From Stutzerimonas balearica DSM 6083 (GTDB lineage: Bacteria > Pseudomonadota > Gammaproteobacteria > Pseudomonadales > Pseudomonadaceae), in NCBI RefSeq assembly GCF_000818015.1, contig NZ_CP007511.1:2800501-2864500 (forward strand): a stretch of 64,000 bases of DNA. The letters are read 5' to 3'. The stretch's first letter is position 1. Every line of letters begins with the position of its first letter. The notes under the pieces were generated by a model, which had not been told where the DNA came from, did no database searches, and saw nothing but the letters and a program-made list of their open reading frames with translations. Positions 49,690 to 56,449 of the stretch are shown one piece after another. Made by a program: the position numbers and the translations under genes.

Positions 49690-49765
49690 TGGTGCCGGAG
49701 ACAGGAGTCGAACCTGCGACCTTCGCATTACGAATGCGCTGCTCTACCGACTGAGCTACACCGGC
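49690..49765 (-). tRNA. tRNA-Thr (anticodon CGU), CCA encoded
   Basis: 76-nt cloverleaf on the minus strand. D stem GCTC/GAGC, anticodon stem GCGCA/TGCGA with loop TTCGTAA (anticodon CGT, reads ACG), T arm GCAGG-TTCGACT-CCTGT, encoded CCA. The acceptor stem pairs GCCGGTG with CTCCGGC and has one U6:U67 mismatch. It resembles E. coli thrW. Confidence 0.95.
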
Positions 49766-49840
49766 GCCGGGCGCGGATTATCCGGGGTTACGCGGCCGGA
49801 CTCAAGCCCGGCCGCGCATTTCCCTGAAAAAACGCCAGGC

Positions 49841-50602
49841 TCAATGGGGCCCTGAGGCCGACGGGCGCTCCGAATGAGCGCTCTCCTCTTTGAGATGGTG
49901 CATCGCCTCCTCGCCCTTTGCGCTGGCCTGCTGATAGCCCTCCTCGGCCTTGCGCTTGAGACGATCGGTCATCTGGTCGCTTCGGCTGCCGATCAACTCG
50001 TCTTCACGGCGGGTCGGCGGGACCGCGGCGGCCAACAGCGCGCCCAGGGCAATGCCCATTGCGCCCAACGCCAGCGGTTGCTCGTTGAGTAACTGATTGA
50101 AGCCGCCACGCGCACGGCCAGCGGTGTGCTTGAGGCTGTCGCTGGCGTTGCGGCCGGTTTCGCTCACGCGCGCACGGGCGCTGCCCAATGATGACGAGAG
50201 GTCCTGGCGCATCTGCCCGGCACGGTTGCGCATCTCTGCACCCCGGCTCTTCAGCCCATCGGTCTTGGCCGACAGCCGATCGCCGACCGAGGGGCCGCTG
50301 GCGCTGTCGCCGGTGCCGTAGTCCGGGCGTCGGTTCTGGCCGGCCATGAGCCAGACCAGACCGATGGAGGTCAACACCGTCGGGACGGGGTTGGCCTTGA
50401 GCGTATCGCCCAGATTGTGCAGGAACTCGCCGCCATTGCCCTTGGCATAACCCAGGGCGGTATCGATGAGCTGACCCGGCGAGAACTTGCTCTCCAGCTC
50501 CTCGACGATGTTGCCAATCTCGGCGCGCTGCTGGTCGATCTCGCGCTCCAGGGTTTCCGGGTCCTTGCGCGCTTCGGCGTCGATCTGATTATGCGTGCTC
50601 AT
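49841..50602 (-). CDS. DUF3618-domain membrane-associated protein
   Basis: 253 residues. N-terminal DUF3618 region (about 15-95: DPETLEREIDQQRAEIGNIV then a short hydrophobic PTVLTSIGLVWLMAG), a Ser/Arg-rich central linker with ETGRNASDSLKHTAGRARGG, a second hydrophobic stretch (LALGAMGIALGALLAAAVPP) and a charged tail. Last gene in a three-gene operon, overlapping the holin-like gene by 14 bp. Role unknown; homologues are common in soil bacteria and often stress-induced. Confidence 0.82.
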   Translation of the reverse strand: MSTHNQIDAEARKDPETLEREIDQQRAEIGNIVEELESKFSPGQLIDTALGYAKGNGGEFLHNLGDTLKANPVPTVLTSIGLVWLMAGQNRRPDYGTGDSASGPSVGDRLSAKTDGLKSRGAEMRNRAGQMRQDLSSSLGSARARVSETGRNASDSLKHTAGRARGGFNQLLNEQPLALGAMGIALGALLAAAVPPTRREDELIGSRSDQMTDRLKRKAEEGYQQASAKGEEAMHHLKEESAHSERPSASGPH

Positions 50603-51026
50603 GTGCGTGCCCCCTTACGGCTTCTTTGTCCTTGTTGATCGAGTGCAGGGTGCGATCAGGCTTGAACGAGGAAGCCTCGAACTTCTTCTTGCCCGCCGAC
50701 ACCATCACCAGCCCGATGATCACCACGATGCCGCCGACAATGAGTGCGGCGAGCCAGGCCGGCATCATCGTCGCCAGGCCGTAGACCCCGGCGAACAGCA
50801 GGACGATGAAACCCGCGAGCAATACCGCGCCGCCCGTGGCAACGCTGGCCATGCCTGCCTTGGTCGCGCGCAACGACTCGCCGAGCTCGGCCTTGGCCAG
50901 CGCCAGCTCCTTGGTGAACAGTGCCGGTACTTCGCGCGTCAGCTGACGCAGCAGCCCGCCTACCGAATGATCGGTGTCGGCATGTGCCGGCTCGTAATGC
51001 GTCTCGAATTTGCGTTGCTCGTTCAT
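50589..51026 (-). CDS. Phage holin-like (holin-X / DUF1469) membrane protein
   Basis: 145-residue protein with an amphipathic N-terminus (VGGLLRQLTREVPALFTKEL, AKAELGESLRATK) and two membrane helices (VLLAGFIVLLFAGVYGLATM; LAALIVGGIVVIIGLVMVSA). Matches the putative actinobacterial holin-X superfamily; the name is from profile similarity and no phage genes are near, so lysis function is unlikely. Starts within the end of the upstream gene (4-bp overlap). Confidence 0.85.
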   Translation of the reverse strand: MNEQRKFETHYEPAHADTDHSVGGLLRQLTREVPALFTKELALAKAELGESLRATKAGMASVATGGAVLLAGFIVLLFAGVYGLATMMPAWLAALIVGGIVVIIGLVMVSAGKKKFEASSFKPDRTLHSINKDKEAVRGHAHEHA

Positions 51027-51757
51027 GGGTTCAGCCCTCCGTCTGTGCTTTTGCCATTGGCGCCGAGCGAGGTGCGGGTGGTGGTACTGGCCGAGGTCGT
51101 GCCACTGACGTTGCCGACACTCCCCACGTTGCCGTTGGGCTCGCCGCTTGCGACGTGCTGGTCTAGTTCACGCTGGCTGGGCAGATGGCTGCTGTCACCG
51201 TAAGCGCCGGAGTAGCGCTCATCGTGCTGCCCGGGCCGGTCGTAGTCCTGCTCGGCGCGGCGCCCTGAGGCCTTGGCAAAGCGCGTCAGGCCAAAGCCCA
51301 GCGCGATGCTGCCGGCGATGAACAGGCCCGGGTTGTTGCGGGCCATGCGGTTGAGATCGCCGACGAGTTCATCGACATTGCGCCCGCGAAGATCGTCGGC
51401 GAAGCGAACCATGCCTTGCGCCATATCCGAGACGTAGCGCGACAGCCCCGCGCGATCCTGATTCTCGAGTTCCTCCGCAGCAGCCTTGGCGCTCTGCGCG
51501 ACCTTTTCCAGCTCGTCTGCGGCGGTGCCGCGGTAGCTGTCCAGGTGCGCCTTGCCCTGCTGCTGAACCTGCTCGGCGGCTTGCCGCGCCTTGCCCTTGA
51601 GATCCTCGCCGACTGGCGAGCCAGCGTGCCGGTCGCCCTTCGCCGAACCCTGCAGCGTTGTACCGCCCGTGCCGGCCGACTGTTCGGTTGAAGTCGTCGT
51701 GGAACCGGTACTGGCTATGCCGCCGTAACCTGTGATTTCTTCATCGGGTGTCGTCAT
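51023..51757 (-). CDS. Unassigned ElaB/DUF883-like protein, first gene of a membrane stress operon
   Basis: 244 residues from the ATG at 51757 (AAGGTGGA upstream; a GTG three codons earlier is the longer frame). Long low-complexity Ser/Thr/Gly N-terminus, a helical heptad region (KGKARQAAEQVQQQGKAHLD, ELEKVAQSAKAAAEELENQD), a hydrophobic segment with NPGLFIAGSIALGFGLTRFA, and a hydrophilic Ser/Thr tail. The helix-then-membrane layout recalls ElaB/YqjD ribosome-anchoring proteins, but similarity is weak. Function unknown. Confidence 0.75.
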   Translation of the reverse strand: MTTPDEEITGYGGIASTGSTTTSTEQSAGTGGTTLQGSAKGDRHAGSPVGEDLKGKARQAAEQVQQQGKAHLDSYRGTAADELEKVAQSAKAAAEELENQDRAGLSRYVSDMAQGMVRFADDLRGRNVDELVGDLNRMARNNPGLFIAGSIALGFGLTRFAKASGRRAEQDYDRPGQHDERYSGAYGDSSHLPSQRELDQHVASGEPNGNVGSVGNVSGTTSASTTTRTSLGANGKSTDGGLNP

Positions 51758-51766
51758 TTGATCCAC

Positions 51767-52158
51767 CTTTCTTGACTGGTTGGCCGGAAGCCCACGGTCC
51801 GTTGAAAGACGGCCAAGCGAACTTAATCGCTAACCGATCAACTTCGGTGCGCACATAAAAGGGGACCGGGTGGTCATATTCGAGTTCCATCGGTTCGGCG
51901 AACGGTACGGCACCGCGAAACTTGAGCAGCCGCCTTGTCATGGATGGCGCAAAGCCAGTGCGCGCAAGGCCTCCATGCTCTTCTAGCAAGACAGGAAGAA
52001 CACTAAGCAGGCAACTTCAAGCGAAACGGTAATTGCCTGACTTCGAACTATTGCGGACGAGCCAAATGCCTCAGCTTGCGAAGAAAAACAAACAAAAAAA
52101 GAAACGGGCCATAGAGGCCCGTTTCTTCATTAGTTACGACTTCGGCACGTGATGCTTC
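51767..52158. other. Intergenic region between the membrane stress operon and GH5 gene
   Basis: About 390 bp. Contains the probable promoter of the operon ending at 51757, an inverted repeat CAGGCAA/TTGCCTG (52008-52039), and the GH5 terminator at 52101-52125. A weak minus-strand frame of 82 codons (51741-51989) is not supported. Confidence 0.45.
52101..52125 (-). terminator. Terminator after the GH5 gene
   Basis: Arms GAAACGGGCC (52101-52110) and GGCCCGTTTC (52116-52125); on the minus strand followed by TTTTTTTG. It lies 34 bases after the GH5 stop codon. Confidence 0.92.
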
Positions 52159-54249
52159 TTACATCAGCGGCCCGATCGTGGTGCAGCTGGTCGCCGTGGC
52201 ATGCTTTTTCAGGATCGGCAACTGCGGCCGGTACTTGTTGCTCGCCACGTCCAGCGACAGGGCGTACTCACCCCACCACGGGCCACCGGCCCAGTAGGTC
52301 ATCGGCACACAGTTCTGGCGCAGGTAGCCCAGCAGGTTGTCCATCGCCACGAGGGCCGAGCTGGAGTAATCCGGAATGCCGTGTTCGCCGATATAGCCGC
52401 GCAGCTTGTTGGTCTTCAGCCATTCGACGAAGGGCTTGACGCGCTCGATACCGATGTTCGGGGCGTAGGTCTCGCTCTTGTCGAAGTAGTTACCCGAGAA
52501 GTCCTTGTCGATGTACATGTGCGCTTCGTACACCAGGTTGTTCTTCGGATCGCGCATCCACGGATCGGCGATCAGCTTGGCGTTGTAGTGCGGCCAGTGC
52601 CAGGCACTCGACCAGCGGTCGCCGGCAACGAAGATCCAGCGGCTGCCGTCCACCTGGCGCACGGCCTTGGCCGCTGCCAGGGCCGCCTGCGGCCACAGGC
52701 CGTTGGTCGAGTACGGCTCGTTCATCAGACCGTAGCCATAGACCGCCGGATGGTTCAGGACCTTCTGTGCCAGGCGCTGCCAGACGTTGGCGAAGGCGCT
52801 GATCGGCACTTCCGGCGAACCGATTAGCTTGCCGAAGTAGCGATAGTAGTTGTGCAGGTCGAGGATGACCTTCACGCCATGCTTCTGTGCGAAGTCGAGC
52901 GACTGGATCAGGCGCGCCAGCTCGGTGGCGTTCAGCTCGGTGTTCAGGCGCGGCTGGATACGCTCCCAGAGGAACGGCAGGCGCACCAGGTTCATGCCGT
53001 TATCGGCGTACTTCTTGTAGTACGACTCGGCCGGGTAGATGTAGTTGGTGCCGTGCGTACCGGGAACCACCGACGGGCCGAAACCGGCACCGGACAGGTT
53101 CACGCCGACGAGTTTGATCGGCGTGCCGTTGCCCGGCTGAGTCGGTACCGGCGCCGGTGCCGGCTGGCTGACCACCGGAGCACTGGGCTCGCTCACCGAA
53201 GGCGTCGTGGTGGTCGCACTGATCACGCTGATGGTCTTCGGATAGCCGACGGTCGAGCCGTTGAGCAGCGCGCCATCGACGAAGATGGCCATGTTGCTGC
53301 CAACCACCTGGGCGCGGGTGATCTTGCGGACCTGGCCGTCCGCCAGCTTGACCGAGGCACCAACCTTGAAGGCGGCCTGGTTGGCTGCGCTCGCGCTGAT
53401 CGAGAACCCGGCCGCCTTGCGGTAGATGCCGTTCAGCCAATCGGTATTGGTGAAGCTGTTCAGCGCGGTGCTCGTCTGGGTGCTCGGTGCCGGAGCGGGC
53501 GCCGGAGCAATGGGGGCCGGACTCGCATCGGCGCTGGTGGTGGTGCCGAGCACGCTGAGGCTCTTCGGCGCGCCAACTACGCTGCCGTCTACCGCCGCGC
53601 CGTCGACGAACACGCTCATGTTGCTCCCGACGACCTGAGCGACGGTGATCTTGCGGACCTGGCCATCAGCCAGCTTGACCGATGCGCCAACCTTGAACGC
53701 GGCCTTGTTGGCTTCGGTAGCGGCAATCGAGAAGCCCGGCTTCTGGCGGAACACGCCGTTCAGCCAGTCGGTGTTGGTGAAGCCATTGATCGCGGCGCTC
53801 TGCACAACACCGACGGTGCCCGTGCTGCCTGTCGAAGTGCTCGGCGTCGAGGTGCCCGTGCTGCCGGCGCTCACGCTGTTCGGTGCGCCCACCTTGCCAC
53901 CATCGAGCAAGGCGCCATCGAAGAAGACGCTGAGGTTGCTGCCAACTTCGTACACCTTGGTCACCTTGCGGACCTGGCCGTCGGCCAGACGAACCGAGGC
54001 GCCGATACCGAAGGCCGTCTTGTTGCTCGCGGTATTGGGAATCGAGACGGCCGGCGCACGACGAAACACGCCGTTGAGCCAGTCGGTATTGGTGAAGGCA
54101 TTGATCTTGGCGGTAGCAGCGGTCTGCGATGCCGTCAGGGTGGTGGTAGCTGCCTGGACCGGGGCGACGACGCCGAAGGAGCCCAGTACGGCGATGGTGA
54201 TGGAAGCAGCCAGGGCCTTGCGAGCGCCAGCGAAGACATTGATAGACAT
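52159..54249 (-). CDS. Secreted GH5-family glycoside hydrolase with three N-terminal repeat domains
   Basis: 696 residues. Signal peptide 1-34 (ends VQAAT). Three homologous ~80-residue modules follow at about 47-127, 152-233 and 262-343; each has FTNTDWLNG, ASV(R/K)LADGQVRK(V/I) and VGSN(L/M)(S/A)(V/I)F(F/V)DGA. They are joined by Ser/Thr- and Pro/Ala-rich linkers. The catalytic domain (about 378-690) has VILDLHNY (His466), acid/base Glu511 in LMNEPYS and nucleophile Glu622 in GEHGIP, as in cellulase-type GH5. Likely exported and acting on a beta-glycan or self-made exopolysaccharide. GGAGAG precedes the ATG. The repeat module is not one I recognise. Confidence 0.88.
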   Translation of the reverse strand: MSINVFAGARKALAASITIAVLGSFGVVAPVQAATTTLTASQTAATAKINAFTNTDWLNGVFRRAPAVSIPNTASNKTAFGIGASVRLADGQVRKVTKVYEVGSNLSVFFDGALLDGGKVGAPNSVSAGSTGTSTPSTSTGSTGTVGVVQSAAINGFTNTDWLNGVFRQKPGFSIAATEANKAAFKVGASVKLADGQVRKITVAQVVGSNMSVFVDGAAVDGSVVGAPKSLSVLGTTTSADASPAPIAPAPAPAPSTQTSTALNSFTNTDWLNGIYRKAAGFSISASAANQAAFKVGASVKLADGQVRKITRAQVVGSNMAIFVDGALLNGSTVGYPKTISVISATTTTPSVSEPSAPVVSQPAPAPVPTQPGNGTPIKLVGVNLSGAGFGPSVVPGTHGTNYIYPAESYYKKYADNGMNLVRLPFLWERIQPRLNTELNATELARLIQSLDFAQKHGVKVILDLHNYYRYFGKLIGSPEVPISAFANVWQRLAQKVLNHPAVYGYGLMNEPYSTNGLWPQAALAAAKAVRQVDGSRWIFVAGDRWSSAWHWPHYNAKLIADPWMRDPKNNLVYEAHMYIDKDFSGNYFDKSETYAPNIGIERVKPFVEWLKTNKLRGYIGEHGIPDYSSSALVAMDNLLGYLRQNCVPMTYWAGGPWWGEYALSLDVASNKYRPQLPILKKHATATSCTTIGPLM

Positions 54250-54764
54250 GTGTCTCTCCGAACTTAATACGACTAAAGGCGCCGTCGGCTGCCTTTAAAA
54301 AAGTTGTCGGGAGGTCATTGAGCCGTGGGGAAAAGTGCTTGCTCGACGAGGAACCACTTGCACACAACTGAACGATCCGCAGCACCGAGAAGCTCCGCTG
54401 TTCACCTGAACAACTCGGTAATTCCCGTTGCGTGGCGGCTTTATAATAGGTTTCTGGCGTCAGACAAAATTTATTTGGCGTCGAATTGGCGTCGAAAAGC
54501 CGTCAAATTCCCGAAAGGATATCGCAATGCTATCACTATGCGGCTTTTAGCCAGTATTAGTTGGCGTTGCAAGCGCGCCGTACAGAGCGCTTTCTTGCAT
54601 GTTTCAGGCGTCAGTTTTTTGAATATCCGTTATTTGCCGTTTCGCTTGTTTACAAGCAACTTCCGACGAGTGGTACAGGGTTCAGGCTAATAGCAAAAAG
54701 ACAGCAGAACCCCCGGTGCATCGAACGGGTCAACCGTTGTGTTCTCTCTTCAAGAGGCCAACCA
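54250..54764. promoter_or_regulatory. AT-rich divergent control region of the GH5 and DUF2945 genes
   Basis: About 515 bp, clearly AT-richer than the flanks. Contains a hairpin in the GH5 leader (TAAAGGC 54274-54280 / GCCTTTA 54291-54297), a TATTAT/TATAAT-like element near 54442-54449 that could be a -10 on either strand, and five GGCGTC/T copies at 54456, 54477, 54488, 54563 and 54607. Two of these form a perfect 11-bp tandem TTGGCGTCGAA (54475-54496). Likely a regulator-binding array. The open frames seen across it have no coding signs. Confidence 0.5.
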
Positions 54765-54974
54765 ATGACCAAGTACAAAGTGGGCGATCACGTCGGATGG
54801 AACTCCGAAGCCGGGCACGTCAGCGGCGTGATCATCAAGGTCCATACCCGCGATACCGAGTACAAAGGCCATACGCGTCGTGCCAGCCCGCAAGAGCCGC
54901 AATACGAGATTCGCAGCGACAAGACCGAGCACATCGCGATGCACAAGGAAGGCGCACTCAGGAAGCTCGAATGA
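54765..54974 (+). CDS. DUF2945 (HVA1 Tudor-like) protein
   Basis: 69-residue protein with the DUF2945 core (YKVGDHVGWNSEAGHVSGVI, YKGHTRRASPQEPQYEIRSD, KTEHIAMHKEGALRKL). A small SH3/Tudor-like fold also seen in fungal hypervirulence-associated proteins; no known bacterial function. AGAGG precedes the ATG. Its stop overlaps the next start (ATGA). Confidence 0.88.
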   Translation: MTKYKVGDHVGWNSEAGHVSGVIIKVHTRDTEYKGHTRRASPQEPQYEIRSDKTEHIAMHKEGALRKLE

Positions 54975-55561
54975 CCGCCGGGCCAGTGCGATGCGTCTGG
55001 ACGGTCGGCCACTCGACGCGCTCGATCGAAGCGTTCATCGAGTTGCTGCAGGCCCATGGCATCGAAGCGATCGCCGATGTACGCCGTTTCCCGGGCTCGC
55101 GCCGGCTGCCACAGTTCGGCGAGCAGGCGCTACGCGAGAGCCTGGCCGCGTCCGGGATCGACTATCTGTGGATCGGCGAACTGGGCGGACGACGTCGGCC
55201 GCTAGCGGATTCGCCCAACGGCGCCTGGCGCAACACGTCGTTTCGCGGTTACGCCGATCACCTCGCCAGCGAGGAATTCGCCCTGGGCCTGCGGCGCTTG
55301 CTGGAACTGGCCGATCGCCGGCCCACCGCGATGATGTGCGCCGAGGTGCTGTGGTGGCGCTGTCACCGCTCGCTGGTTTCGGATGTGCTGAAGGCGCGTG
55401 GCGTGGAGGTCCTACACATCCAGAACGAGGGGCCGGCCGAACCGCACCCCTACACCGCGCCCGCCCGCCTGGCGGAGGGCAGGATCACCTATGAGCCGGG
55501 CAAGGGTGAGCCGCTGGGGCGCGAGGCGCGCGCCGAGCGCCAGGGCCGGCTGGATCTCTGA
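54971..55561 (+). CDS. DUF488-family protein
   Basis: 196 residues with DUF488 motifs: VWTVGHSTRSIEAFIELLQA, IADVRRFPGSRRLPQFGEQA, YLWIGELGGRR and CAEVLWWRCHRSLVSDVL. The conserved cysteine pair (MMCAE...WWRCHR) suggests a catalytic or metal site. Proposed nucleic-acid or tRNA-related role; unproven. It overlaps the DUF2945 gene by 4 bp and so forms an operon with it. Confidence 0.88.
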   Translation: MTAGPVRCVWTVGHSTRSIEAFIELLQAHGIEAIADVRRFPGSRRLPQFGEQALRESLAASGIDYLWIGELGGRRRPLADSPNGAWRNTSFRGYADHLASEEFALGLRRLLELADRRPTAMMCAEVLWWRCHRSLVSDVLKARGVEVLHIQNEGPAEPHPYTAPARLAEGRITYEPGKGEPLGREARAERQGRLDL

Positions 55562-55563
55562 GT

Positions 55564-56400
55564 TCAGGCCTGCTCGATGCGGTCGGCATGGATGACGATG
55601 CGGCCCTGCTTGTAGAGCCCGCCGATGGCCTTCTTGAAGTTGCCCTTGCTTACGCCAAAGGCCCGTGCAATGGCCTCGGCCGGGCTCTTGTCGCTCAGCG
55701 GCAGCACCCCGCCCTGCTCTTCCAGCTTCTGCAGAATGAGCGCCTGCAGCGCATCGGCCGCCTCGTTGCCGAGCGGCTGCAGGCTCAGGCTGATCTTGCC
55801 GTCTGCGCGCAGCTCGCGGATGTAGCCGCGCTCGCGCAGGCCCGGGCGAAGAAACTTGAAGACTTCGTTCTTGTGGATCAGCCCCCAGTGCCGACCCTCG
55901 ATGATCGCCTTGAAGCCGAGGTCGGTCTGCTCGACGACCAGGAGGTCGACCGGGTCGCCGACCCGATAGCGCGCCGGCGTCTTGTCCAGGTGGCGGTCGA
56001 GCCGGGCCGTGGCGGTGATGCGCCGGGTACGCGGGTCCACGTAGAGAAACACCACGCAGTAATCGCCGACCTGCAGCGGGCGCTTCTCTTCGGAATGCGG
56101 CAACAAGAGGTCCTTGGGCAGGCCCCAGTCGAGAAACAGTCCGATACGGTTGATCTCCACCACCTTGAGGCTGGCGAACTCGCCGACCTGCGCCTTTGGC
56201 TTGTCGGTCGTGGCGATCAGCTTGTCTTCGCTGTCCAGGTAGACGAAAACGTTCAACCAGTCGCCCACCTCGCTTGGCACATCCTTAGGGATGTAGCGCT
56301 TGGGCAGCAGGATCTCGCCGTCGGCGCCACCGTCGAGATAAAGGCCAAAGCCGGTGTGCTTGACGACCTGCATGCTGTTGTAGCGCCCGATAGCGGCCAT
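55564..56400 (-). CDS. S1-domain RNA-binding protein, CvfB family
   Basis: 278 residues with N-terminal S1-like OB repeats (GFGLYLDGGADGEILLPKRY, NRIGLFLDWGLPKDLLLPHS, DLGFKAIIEGRHWGLIHKNE) and a C-terminal winged helix (EAIARAFGVSKGNFKKAIGG). Resembles CvfB/YitL, an RNA-binding regulator. Start at 56400 (MAAIGRYNSM) is preferred over a longer frame by seven codons. Single gene, convergent with the DUF488 gene. Confidence 0.9.
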   Translation of the reverse strand: MAAIGRYNSMQVVKHTGFGLYLDGGADGEILLPKRYIPKDVPSEVGDWLNVFVYLDSEDKLIATTDKPKAQVGEFASLKVVEINRIGLFLDWGLPKDLLLPHSEEKRPLQVGDYCVVFLYVDPRTRRITATARLDRHLDKTPARYRVGDPVDLLVVEQTDLGFKAIIEGRHWGLIHKNEVFKFLRPGLRERGYIRELRADGKISLSLQPLGNEAADALQALILQKLEEQGGVLPLSDKSPAEAIARAFGVSKGNFKKAIGGLYKQGRIVIHADRIEQA

Positions 56401-56449
56401 GGTCCTGCCCTGTCTGTACAAAGGCGGCGATTCTAGCAGCGCCGCGCGG

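Noticed and set aside
49690..49765. tRNA-Thr as an integration site with a duplicated 3' end
   Set aside because: I looked for a second copy of the tRNA 3' segment in the flanking DNA and did not find one.
50589..51026. Holin-like gene as evidence of a prophage
   Set aside because: No endolysin, capsid, tail or integrase genes nearby; the family is commonly chromosomal.
51741..51989. Minus-strand open frame of 82 codons upstream of the membrane stress operon
   Set aside because: It overlaps the start and ribosome site of the next gene, has no family resemblance I can see, and no good ribosome site. Could be a gene remnant, but unsupported.
54325..54690. 121-codon plus-strand frame in the AT-rich region upstream of the GH5 gene
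   Set aside because: Poor codon use, no ribosome site or similarity; region looks regulatory.
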